Shown here piece after piece: positions 1 through 9,808 of a DNA stretch of 24,567 nucleotides (within the stretch, counting starts at the first letter, position 1; the number at the start of each line of letters is the position of its first letter). The DNA is taken from assembly GCA_013365325.1 (NCBI GenBank), contig JABVXV010000583.1:1-24567 (forward strand), read 5' to 3'. The position numbers were made by a program, and so were the translations under genes. Below the pieces are notes generated by a model, which made no database searches, was not told the DNA's origin, and saw nothing but the letters and a program-made list of their open reading frames with translations. The DNA comes from Dipetalonema caudispina. Its lineage: Eukaryota; Nematoda; Chromadorea; Rhabditida; Onchocercidae.

Positions 1-98
<98 letters not shown>

Positions 99-169
99 GT
101 TATTATTATCATTATTATTATTATTATTACTATTATCACTATTATTACTATTATCACCACTATTATTAC
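1..169. repeat. (TTA)n microsatellite, pure then decayed
   Basis: Positions 1-98 are an uninterrupted TTA trinucleotide array. From 99 onward the array carries scattered substitutions (g at 99, then c at several TTA third positions) up to about 169. It lies at the very start of the window and is the reverse complement of the array that closes the window, which suggests the contig was cut at unresolved microsatellites. Confidence 0.97.
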
Positions 170-206
170 TTATTTATTTACCTATTTATTTATTTATTTA
201 TTTATT
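170..206. repeat. (TATT)n tetranucleotide repeat
   Basis: A short run of TATT units, with one cctatt interruption, directly follows the decayed TTA array, forming a compound microsatellite. Confidence 0.85.
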
Positions 207-999
207 AATTTTTTGTTTCACTTTATTTCCGTACAGCTAATGAATAGCTTTTGTTATGATTATTATAATATAACTTCTGAAATTTTGTACGCAACTTAAC
301 ACGTAACTTACGTAACTTTCTATATGCAGCAAAAATATTTTCATTATCATAATTTATTTAACACAATGAAAAGTAAAATAGCATAAATGATAGATGAAAT
401 TTTGCATCAATTTAAAGAGTAATGTAAAAAATTTTAGGAATGAAAGAAGCATTACTTCTCTTTTTCCTTTCATCCATACCACTTGCAGATATATCAAAGT
501 ATTGAATTTTTTTCTTTTTTTTTTTAACTTAAGCCGAATGTGCAAGACACCCAAAACAATTTTCCGATTGGTTAAATTAATTCATTTCACATTTCTGGTG
601 AGACTATTTTGCTACAGGAATTCAGGATTTAGGTTTGCAAGAAATAATACTGAAGTAAAATATCGAAGTTCTGATTGATACAGCATTAATGCTCTTTTTT
701 TTAAAAAAAAGCAAAAAGTTTGATGAATAAATTAAATGTAACGTTTTATAATAAAATTGCTGTCTGAAATTTTTAGTAGATTTTAAAATAAAGCATAAAA
801 TGTTTAAAGTTAGCTTACTAATCGGGTTTTGCTCTTTTTTCATAAAAAATTGAAATATGTTCTTTTTTTTCATTGATAATGGAAACTTTAAAATTTTGAG
901 AAGTTAGAAACTTTCACTGATAAAAAGATTTTTTTCAAATACTAAAAAATAAAAATAGCCAATAGGTTGGGAAACAAAAAAAAAAAAAAAAAATCCTAC
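207..999. other. AT-rich stretch, no gene recognised
   Basis: About 0.8 kb of AT-rich sequence with several poly-T/A tracts (for example 507-524 and 976-993). Both strands contain only short open stretches with no recognisable protein. Because the 5' exons at 1350-1000 run on the minus strand toward this region, later exons of that gene could be expected here, but none with convincing splice sites and coding composition was found. Confidence 0.6.
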
Positions 1000-1350
1000 T
1001 CGTTCGTGATGCAGTAGTTGATACGATTGATTCCGCTACCATTCCGGCACGGCTAACTGCTGGTCGTTCCGTAGTATCTAAAGAATAATTAATATATATG
1101 CTTTTTTTTTTTTTTTTGCTAATTAATTTATTTCTTTGATAATTTTCTTTGATAGTTCGTAAAGATTATTGCCAAAAATTAATTGATATTAATTTTTGAT
1201 ACAACAAAAAAAGAAAGTATGAGATAATGGAATAATATACTCACCGTACTGAGTAGCATATATAGTTGATGATGGTTTACGAAGCCTAGCTGATGTGGCA
1301 CGTCTACCAGCAGAAGTTTTTGGACGAGCAGTTGTTGGCCGAGATGTCAT
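1000..1350 (-). CDS. 5' fragment of unidentified Arg/Ser/Thr-rich protein (two exons)
   Basis: Two exons on the minus strand look coding. Exon 1 (1350..1245) starts at an ATG, gives 35 residues beginning MTSRPTTARPKTSAGRR, and ends at a good donor, G|GTGAGT. Exon 2 (1077..1000) follows acceptor TTCTTTAG and joins in phase (G|AT gives Asp); it adds DTTERPAVSRAGMVAES and more Ser/Thr/Arg residues, and may end at A|GTAGGA. The peptide is basic, low in complexity and rich in R, S, T, A and P, so it is probably a disordered N terminus. Such basic heads occur in several cytoskeletal and ciliary proteins (IFT74 is one), but there is not enough sequence to assign it. No later exon was found before the window edge, so it is either cut by the contig end or a remnant. 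Exon 1 is read with moderate confidence and the exon 2 donor is weak. Confidence 0.5.
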
Positions 1351-1395
1351 TTACTATTTACAAGTAGGATGATAAAATTTAAAAAAAAAAAAAAA

Positions 1396-1470
1396 AAACA
1401 AAAAAAATTATGAGGTAATGGGATAATATAATTTACCCGTACTGGGTAGCATTTATAGGTTATGATGAGG
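1396..1470. repeat. Diverged partial copy of the exon 1/donor region at 1200-1276
   Basis: The plus strand at about 1409-1470 (tatgaggtaatgggataata, then cccgtactgggtagcattta) matches 1218-1275 (tatgagataatggaataata, then accgtactgagtagcatata) closely, with small indels. A-rich sequence precedes both copies. The repeated piece covers the last 30 or so bases of exon 1, its donor and the start of the intron, and lies just upstream of the gene's ATG. It appears to be a local duplication that has decayed. Confidence 0.75.
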
Positions 1471-2811
1471 TGAAAAAAGAGATAGTAAATATTATAGCAA
1501 ATTATAATGTTTAAATTTAGAATCGATTTTAGCTTAATAAAGTAATGAAAGTGAATGGAATAGTTATCGGTTGCCGTGGAAACTATTACTTCAAAAGCAA
1601 TCATACCAAACTGAAATATTTTAATTCCTGAAGATATCTAATGATTAGTATAATGTTGCTGCGTTTTTATCGATCTAATTGCAAAAATATGATTCAAATA
1701 AGATTAATCATTTCCGGTAGACAAATGGATTTCGATATATTGCATCCAGTGACAAGCATACAAATACCGGATAATGTTGTTATTATTATTGTTTGAAAAT
1801 AACACTTCCAAAAAAATCAGTGTCAAAATTTATGGAAAGAAATTTAGAAGAAACAGTATGTAAAATTTTATGTAAGAAAAATTCTTTAGGATAAAATTTT
1901 AATGAAATCTGTAATTAGGTTAGTAAAATCACAATTTTATTAATATATTATTTAAAAAATATGCAATATTTTAAAGAGCAGTAAATTATGAAGATATGTA
2001 ATATTAGGTTTAAAGAAGTTATGACCAAAATAAAAAAACGATAATAATTTTTGATTTCATTGATAAATTGTATGGAATAAAAAGGCAACGAATGAAATTC
2101 GATTGATATTTGTAAAATTCAATCGATTTTTCTTAATCCCAACATTTTAAAAATTTTGGAAGAGAAAATATACAAATGCTAAACGAATCAATGATCGTAA
2201 AGGATCAATTATAATTTAAGTGATAAGGAAGAATAAAAAAAAGATGTAACTTCAAGTTATGATTATCAAAAAATAAGTAAAGGAGTTTTTGTTTTGTTAA
2301 AATGTCAACTTACAATAGTATTAGATGAATGAAAGTTATTAGGAAATTTTTAGTGATGATCATGAGACAAAAACATATGATGAGAACAGCTGGATAAAAA
2401 TCACTGATAAATTTGCAATGGTGATAAGAAGATATTAGCAAGCTAATCACAAAAGAATAGAAACCAATGATAACTACAATCATTGTAACAAGATGAAAAG
2501 AGCTGATAAACTTACGATAAAAATAATAAGATAAAACTACTGATAAATTTGTAGTGATAAGAAGGAGGTAAAAGATGACAATAACTGTAAGTAATTTAAA
2601 CTTGAAGTAACCTATAAATAATGTCATCAAAGTTATTTACATATGGCGGTAATATCTATTTTAGATTTTTCATGGATATATGCATTTGATGCATTATAAT
2701 TTTAATAGCAAAAATTTTTCAGTACCGATTGATTCGATCAAAAATTTGAGGTACTGCAAGCTCCAATATGTATCAAACGATAGATACTAATAGAATACAT
2801 TAAATTATTCC
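1471..2811. other. Intergenic AT-rich region with GATAA-rich block
   Basis: No supported gene. From about 2320 to 2580 the plus strand is crowded with GATAA/GATGA words, including a phrase repeated imperfectly at about 2402-2431 and 2538-2565 (actgataaatttg, then tgataagaag). A 12-base near-inverted pair (taacttcaagtta at 2247, aacttgaagtaa at 2599) brackets the block. On the minus strand the block is open for 106 codons, but that hydrophobic reading is what TTATC-rich sequence would give by chance. Confidence 0.5.
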
Positions 2812-2817
2812 TTTATT
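2812..2817 (-). promoter_or_regulatory. Poly(A) signal of the DUF273 gene
   Basis: AATAAA on the minus strand begins only three bases after the TAA stop (2823..2821). If it is used, the mature 3' UTR would be roughly 15-30 nt. Confidence 0.65.
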
Positions 2818-2820
2818 AGT

Positions 2821-5800
2821 TTAAGTTGTACTGAAATTTGAATTTAAATTGGGATTTTTTCTATTTATTGACATCTTTATCAATGATGAACCAACTAATG
2901 AATTGTTATCCCAAATTCGCTTATTTTTCATCAAATTAGTCAATATTTTTTCTGCTTTTCGTTTTTCCTTATAATATTCAATATCTTTTAAAGCGATTAT
3001 CGTATCCAATTGAACACGAATTTCGTTTGGATCCCTTGCAAAGCTTTGATTGTATTTCCAATTTTCTATATAATTACTGGTACCACATAATGACATATTA
3101 AATTTTGTCGATAAAAATGGCAATTTCCATGATGCAAATGCTTGACTATTTAAACGCCTGTAAATAAAACATTAAAAAATTATTAGTCCATTGCTAAATG
3201 TTATACTGGAAACTTTTTTTTTTTTCGATATTAAAATTTAGTTTATAAAAAATTACTTTTGATACAATCATCGTCAAAAGTTATAATTTTTTGTTATAAC
3301 TTTTTTCTAATTTCCATAGTAATTTTTTTCTTTTTATGCAATCATAATTTTAATTATAATTTTAATTATAATTTAATCCAACAATACATAAGTATAATCA
3401 TAATTTTAGTGGATTTATAGGGTACCGTTTTTGCCATCCGTGAAAAATGAAATCTTGTTCGGACCATTTCGAATTGGTAAGCCAACCATCACGTGCCCAG
3501 GATTGACCTTTCGGTAATACACTTATTTTCCTTTTCCATTTTTCGTTAGTTTCAAGTTGTGCTCGAACACAAGCCTCATATATGAATAAATCTTTATAAT
3601 TTCTAAAATAACATTTCATTATCGTCTCCATTACAAATCACAAATGTTTACTGTAAATATTTCAGAAAATACCATAAGATTATCCCTTACTTATTTACCA
3701 ATAAGCTGTCTATTAAATTTTAGATTTTCGAAACTATTTTGTTTTAATTGAAGCATTTAGTTTAATACAGAAATTACTCTTCAAAACGTTCTTCATAAAA
3801 AAAGGGTGAAAAAAAGTGAAAATTTTACCTAAACCCGAAATTTAGTTCAATTTCATCTTTATTAGAAAATCAAACTACTTTAGTTTATTAGATCACGGGT
3901 AGTGAGAGTAACAAATTGTAAACTCTTATCACAATTACTTTTCATTTCATGCTTAGAAATTAAATAATTCTCACTACAAGCATGTTTTCAACAAATTTGA
4001 ATCCACATTTCCTACACCATTAGCGGTAAATCTTTTAATCACTAACTAAGCTAATTATATACTTGATTATGGTAAGTAAATGAATAAATACATAATTTAA
4101 GAAATAATTTCAAAAAAAAAAAAAAAAAAAAAGCTATACATATATGTATATACAAAAAACTTAGTTTGATATGTTCCATAAAGGTTCGCAATGTTTTACA
4201 CTTATTGATGCAATGTGTAACAAAACTGCCTGAAATAAATTTATCAATCAGTATTTGTTAAAATTTTTTGATAAAAGTTTTTAATTTAATCATTAGAAAA
4301 TATCAATAATGATAGCTTGAAAACAATTAATTTTTTTTCTCATTTTAAACATTTTTATTAGTCAAACATAAATTATATAATGTAGCAATTTGCAATGAGT
4401 TTAAATGAAATTAACAATTGAATTCGATCATTTAAACGTGAGAAATAATAATAACGACAAAGGTGAAAGTTATGTATTAACTTTTTACAGACTGAATTTT
4501 GTATTTTATAATTAAATAGTTTGTACGAATTTGGAATAGATTAGAGATAAAATCGATTATTTAACTTGGAAAAAAAATTTTTCTGAAATTAATCTTTTTT
4601 ATTGCTCTCTCTTTTGCTTTGGGAAATTATCTTTTCTTTTACCCGCAAATACAATCTTTTCAAAAACTATTACTCTTTTCTGAAAAAAAAAAAAAAAAGA
4701 AAATTCTGTTTTTGAAAATTTATTCCACAAATAAATAACAAACATGAACTGCAGCATTATCAGATCCATGGAATGAATGCGGTAAACGGTAATTGTAATT
4801 TGCCCACATTTGTAAGAAATTGATGACAAATTTGGTATTCCTGAATATACTGTCAATTTCTCGCATGCAATCACTTCAAATTTACCAATAAAATATACCC
4901 GAATATTATCTTTTTTTTTACAAAAATATCAAAATTATCATTTTTTCAACAAATATGATTTGTAATAGTTTCGTTATACATCTCGAAATTCAATTATATT
5001 CTACCGTAATCAAAAAATTGTAGTTATAACTCTTACCAATAGTGATTTTAGAATATTTTTTTTTTATTATACTCTGCAAGAAATGATAAATATTGAATAT
5101 TATAATTCTATTTAATCCTATAATATTTCGAAATACCATTTTCTAATGATTTAAATAGAATTGAAAAATAAATGATATTAAATTTGAGCAATAAAAAATA
5201 TGTATAAAAAATTGAAAATTTCATATTAAAATTGTAATTTTGTGACAAAATAAATAAAAATTTCTGATTTACTTAGCTAAATAACTTCCAGCCATCACTT
5301 CAAAATTCCAAATACGATTATAAAAAATAATATCCTTGCCCTCCATAATATATTCTTCAATTCGTTTTTTTGGATTAATTACACCCATATCAGAATCGAC
5401 AAATAATACATAATCGAAATTATTATTTTCTTGCAAAAACTGCGCTGTTACGCAATGTCGTTGGAAGAAAAACTGTAAGACTGATTAAAATTAATTAATG
5501 AAAATTAGTGAAACATAATTAGAAAAAATAAATAAATATATTGAGAAAGATAGGTAAGATAGTTACTATGCAATGTTAAATTCATTCATATGAATTCATA
5601 ATTAGAACTTAAAAAATATAGCAATAGATAAAAAAAAAAAGTAAATGTAAATTATAACTTTTCAGAATCAAATTTTTGCAATATATATGATATTGTGATA
5701 TTTATTTGAAATTTATCAAGATTAACCTCATTTTGTGGACAAAGTAACCTCAAAGTATCATTCCGTGATACATCAATTACTACCCATTCATATCGTTGAT

Positions 5801-6562
5801 AAATGCAGTAACACTCAAATGTTTCCATTGCGAATTGATACTCGTTGATATTACTGATATCTTTCAATATTGTCACTATTGCTATTCTAATCTCCGCTAT
5901 TTGTGATCCTAAATTTTTTTACTTTTTTCTTTTACAAAATTTAAAAAATTTGCAGTTAAATTAATTAGTTCATATATTTTAGATTAATTAATTCATATAT
6001 ATATATATATATATGTGTTGATTCTAGCACGTCAATATAGATATATAATATCAAGACAAGCTAAAACTATGATTCTCTTGCTCTTATTTAAAAGTATTAT
6101 GGGGTCAAAAATTTTCAGGCTTAATTTGGATATATACATTAGGACTGGAAATTTTTAGTTCCAAATATAGAGAATTATAATAAAATTGGAATTTTTCAAC
6201 CATAAAATCAGCTAGATTCATTTAACTTATTCGAATAATAAATAAATGCAAACAAATATCAAATTACCACTAAATTATTGTCTAAACAAAAACTTTTCGC
6301 ATAATCTTTGAGCAATGATAATTAATTATAATGTAAAATAAAAATTTAAGTTTCTCATTTTTTTTTTCTTATCAGCTAAAATTTCAATATTTTTCTGATA
6401 ATGTACAAGTACTTTTATGTCAAAGTGAAATTCGAAAAATTTCTTTCTTTTTTTTTTTTTTTTACCTTTTCGTGTCCATGAAAGAAATATCAGAATGAAT
6501 GCAAATAACAGAATGATATGAATATATCGACGAATAAAAGTGAATCCTCGCAAAAATACCAT
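2821..6562 (-). CDS. DUF273 family glycosyltransferase-like type II membrane protein, possible splice defect
   Basis: Seven exons: 6562..6466, 5908..5727, 5472..5273, 4840..4744, 4229..4165, 3602..3426 and 3157..2821, joining in phase to 384 residues. Residues 1-32 hold Arg residues followed by a hydrophobic segment (about 13-28), a signal anchor placing the rest in the secretory lumen. The remainder follows the nematode DUF273 pattern (Pfam PF03314 from memory): RIAIVTILKD near the start, CPQNE-FFFQRHC, then FVDSDMGVINPKKRIEEYI with a DSD at 119-121 that resembles the metal-binding DxD of GT-A glycosyltransferases. After these come IIFYNRIWNFEVMAGSYLAK, SFHGSDNAAVH (182-192), YKDLFIYEACVR, WARDGW (249-254) and FHGW (267-270). 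Substrate and activity are unknown. Exon 5 encodes the expected linker (HCEPLWNIS), but its donor reads CTAAGT rather than GTAAGT; using the next GT puts a TAA in frame. The gene may therefore be damaged, or the base may be an assembly error. Alternatives are a phase-compatible 28-nt exon (3856..3829) or a frame change in exon 5. Confidence 0.85.
4158..4170 (-). promoter_or_regulatory. Apparent mutated 5' splice site of DUF273 exon 5
   Basis: Minus-strand sequence is ATATCAAA followed by CTAAGTTTTTTG. Splitting after AAA gives phase 2, exactly what the next exon (A|AAT TAT AAA) needs, and yields the family-like NISKNYKDLF. The intron side would be the consensus GTAAGT were it not for C at the +1 position (minus-strand base 4164). 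Confidence 0.6.
5995..6014. repeat. (AT)n dinucleotide repeat
   Basis: Ten AT units inside intron 1 of the DUF273 gene. A near-duplicate of the flank (ttaattagttcatatat and ttaattaattcatatat) precedes it. Confidence 0.9.
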
Positions 6563-6574
6563 ATGAGATTTTTC
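6563..6574 (-). promoter_or_regulatory. Acceptor site just upstream of the DUF273 start codon
   Basis: Minus strand reads TTATTGCAG then 11 bases before the ATG. The consensus acceptor so close to the start codon fits spliced-leader trans-splicing, common in nematodes, or a 5' UTR intron. It supports the choice of this ATG, which opens on the membrane anchor. Confidence 0.55.
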
Positions 6575-8433
6575 TGCAATAAGTACTATTATTTGATTAA
6601 AAAAAAATAGATAAATGATAAATTTGTTTAATAATAAAAGGTTATCAAAAATTTTATCATTTTATCTATTTCTTTTTAGATAAATGGTGTTAATTAATTA
6701 ATGGATCAAATGACAAAGTATTTGTATCAAAGTTTTAACAATCTAATAATTCGATCATTCAACATTTCATCTAAAATTCATTTGGGTACTATTCCATTAT
6801 CGATTATAGTTTTATAACCAAAAAATGAGGTTGAATTTAATGAATAATTCTTTGTGATCCTCCCTTCTAATGTAAGAATTATCGTTTCTTCCCTTTCTGT
6901 TTTTTTTTTTTTTTTTTTTTTTGAATATTGCCTTAAAGCAATTCTTAGAAAGGTAAGAATGAAAAGAAATAATTTAGAAAATTAAAAAATTTATATGAGA
7001 AAGGGAAAGTTGAAAGGAAGTTAGAGTTGAATTTAAGCGGAAGAAATATTTTAACCTATACCAAAGGTCAAATCCATCCATTCATCATTGCTATTAACAT
7101 CCAAAATAAAGCTGTCATAGAGCAAATAAAAAAAAGAAAAACGACAAAAATTGGTTGAATGGAAAATAATTAGAAAGACTGAAATGACAAATATTTGTTG
7201 CTAATTTTCTTTTTCCAAATTAATTTAGCATTCATTTTTATGCTAAACAATTATATTTGATCAAAATTCACTGCTATATGGGCATTAATTTGTTTAGTTT
7301 GCTTGTCGATAAAAAGCTAATTTTTTTTTAAAATCAATTTGAAATGTTATCCTATGCATCCATTCAATTTACTGTTTTACTGTCGCGATTTTATTGTTTT
7401 AATGACCATTTCAAACCTGTTAACCATCTGCTGCTTCTATTAGTCAAAAGGAAAAATAAAAAAGAGAAAATAGAGGAAAGTTTAATCGATAACAATTTAT
7501 TTTTACATAAAATTAACCATTTTATGATTTTACCGTAAATTCTTACCTTTAGTAGTATTGGTATACGATATTTTACAAATTCTTGACATATATGCAACGA
7601 TTTAAGTCCATCTTATGCAAAGCAAAAAAAAATTTGAAATTTTTTTAAATATGCAAAATAAGCATTTCATATAAACTTATCCAACAAAACAATAAATAGC
7701 GGTCTTTTATAAATTATGAAGTAGAATTATAATTGTCAACAAAGGAACAATGTTGGTCTATCTTAAATGCATTTATTATTTAAATTTTGTTTGAAATTAA
7801 TTTCCTTTAAGCAATATTTACCTTATTTGATACTGATACCTAAAAAAGGAAAATAAACGGATGAATACAGTGATTAAGATATAAAACATTCAGCTAATTA
7901 AGCAATCAATTAATTATTATTGTTTTGGATAAAACCACAAATATCTTGTTCCTAATGTTCAAAATTATAATAATAATTAAATAAAAAAAAGTAAGCTTAA
8001 CATTACACACTTGTTTTACTTTTTTAAATTTTGTTTGAATAAAAATCATTTGTGAACAAATTTTACATTTAACAAAATTTTTTGAACAATAAACTTTCGT
8101 CTGAATTTTTTATTTTTCTATTTCTTTCGTTTTTTTTTTTTTTTTAAATAAGCATAGAAACAAAAAGAAAAAGAAAAAATGAAGCGAAAAAAGAAAGTTT
8201 GTTTAGTTTTGATAAAAATTTGGACACAATTCCAATCCATATGGATTACATTTTGTATTCATTCTATTAGTAAACGATTTTATGATTCCAATAAAATACT
8301 CTTTTTTTTTTTTCCCTCTCTCTTTTTTTCTTGCTCTCTTTCGAATACTATTCATTTCTCTCTCTCTCATACATACTCTTCAATAATAGTAATAAGTGTT
8401 AATAAAATGTAAAGAATAAGGGAGAATAGGAAG

Positions 8434-8459
8434 GAGAGAGAGAGAGAGAGAGAGAGAGA
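8434..8459. repeat. (GA)n dinucleotide repeat
   Basis: Thirteen uninterrupted GA units, followed by a degenerate GA-rich tail to about 8478. Confidence 0.95.
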
Positions 8460-9331
8460 TAAGGAGAGAAAGAGAGACTGAAATTTAATACTTTTGATAT
8501 AAACAAAAATAAAATTAAAAAAGTTTATCGTACATATGAGATATATGTAAATATGATAAAAATGAAAAAGTTATTTAAAAAAAAAAAAAAAAAAAAAGAA
8601 ACTAAGAGAAAGATTAATGAAAGGATACGTTTACGAAATACATATAAGAAACAAAGGTAATTGAAATGTTAAAAAAAAAACAGGTAAAAATGTTGTTACG
8701 TAATCGATACGTATAAATTTATATGATCATAACAATTTAATTGTTTAATAAAATTCGATTAGTATTATTATATGAGAGTATTATTGTGTGTATTTGACAT
8801 AGTTAACTAATATTTATATCAGTATCATAACAAATTAAAATTTTTTTCAATAAATGTAGTAAAAATATTAAATTTATTTTAAAGTTCTATAAAAAAATTT
8901 TTGCAAACAAAATGCATATCTTCATAAATTATAATATAAATTCAATAGTTATATAGGAAATTAAATTATGTATAAGTTATTGCCGAGAGAGAAATTATGC
9001 AAATTTCAATCATTTATATAAATGTTTTTTTTTTCTCTAGTTTAAAAAAAAAAAAATTCCTACTGATGATTTTAAATATCAATATAGTTAATTTTGTACA
9101 TTTAGCTAAACATAATAAGCTATTAGTTGTTAGTTCTATAATACTAATAACATAACATATATGATGTAACACGTTACTTTATACAATTGTTTCACGTAAT
9201 TTGACGTGATTACATTTTTACATAAATGAATGATTGATTGTAAACATTGAGATGTAAAATTTACATAATGTTCCCATCTAATCTCTTCTCATTTCTGAAA
9301 ATCTGAGATGGTTATTTGTTAATATTTTCCA

Positions 9332-9372
9332 TCTCTCTCTCTCCCTCTCTGTCTCTCTCTCTCCCTCTCTCT
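9332..9372. repeat. CT-rich microsatellite
   Basis: Interrupted (CT)n with CCCT and GTCT variants, about 450 bases upstream of the NABP start codon. Polypyrimidine tracts of this kind occur upstream of many invertebrate genes; a promoter role is only inferred. Confidence 0.85.
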
Positions 9373-9800
9373 TCCTATCCATCTATTTATGAATTTATCG
9401 ATTATTGTATTCATTTACTATTTACGATATTTCTCTCAATCTTTACTATTACAATTTCTTACAATCAATTTTTTCTCTCTGTCATCTTCCATTTCTACCG
9501 AACTTAATTGTAATTTATGACTTTTTAATAATTTTTCAATATCCTCTGATGATTTAATGTTATCAATTTCTTTTTTTTTGCTTTCTTAAGTTTTCATGTC
9601 CTTTTTTCATTTGCAATTTTATCATAGTGTGCTTTTTACCTGAAATTAACCTTTGTTTATGGAGAGGTTAGCGTGTAAATGATTATGGTTTTACTGTATG
9701 CGCAATTTTGCCTTCTTACATCATAGTTATTTTCGTTGTTATATTGATCTGATTCTATTTCTAGTTTTTGTTATGAATTTCCAAATAATCAATTTCCAAA

Positions 9801-9808
9801 TTTCAGTT
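9801..9808 (+). promoter_or_regulatory. Acceptor site (TTTCAG) two bases before the NABP start codon
   Basis: The consensus nematode acceptor TTTCAG ends at 9806 and the ATG begins at 9809. This fits spliced-leader addition or removal of a 5' UTR intron, and it excludes the longer open frame upstream (from 9698) as coding. Confidence 0.65.

Larger units (their letters stand above)
6575..9806. other. Spacer between divergent DUF273 and NABP genes
   Basis: About 3.2 kb of AT-rich DNA separating a minus-strand gene from a plus-strand gene, so it should contain both promoters. It holds poly-T tracts (6900-6922, 8130-8145), a poly-A tract (8577-8597), GA and CT microsatellites, and no recognised coding exon. 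One 56-base stretch on the minus strand (7111..7056) is open and splice-flanked but unconvincing. No clear TATA box could be singled out in such AT-rich sequence. Confidence 0.6.

Noticed and set aside
2310..2630. 106-codon hydrophobic open frame on the minus strand
   Set aside because: It is the TTATC-rich complement of a GATAA-rich block, with biased Ile/Phe/Leu/Ser content, no homology recognised and no splice context; probably a composition artefact.
5652..5726. Extension of DUF273 exon 2 to the stop after SEKL
   Set aside because: The donor GAG|GTTAATC at 5727/5726 gives phase 0 and joins CPQNE directly to FFFQRHC, matching the family; the downstream reading is intron.
7056..7111. Splice-flanked open stretch reading FILDVNSNDEWMDLTFGI on the minus strand
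   Set aside because: Isolated, with a weak acceptor, upstream of the DUF273 start codon, and no partner exon or known homologue; chance cannot be excluded.
8179..8412. 77-codon plus-strand frame
   Set aside because: Poly-T/TC-rich sequence translating to Phe/Ser runs, with no domain or splice support.
9316..9507. Ser/Leu-rich plus-strand open frame
   Set aside because: Produced by the CT microsatellite; low-complexity translation only.
9698..9808. Upstream extension of the NABP first exon (open frame from 9698)
   Set aside because: A TTTCAG acceptor lies two bases before the ATG at 9809, and the upstream residues are hydrophobic and unlike the family, whose members start near this point.
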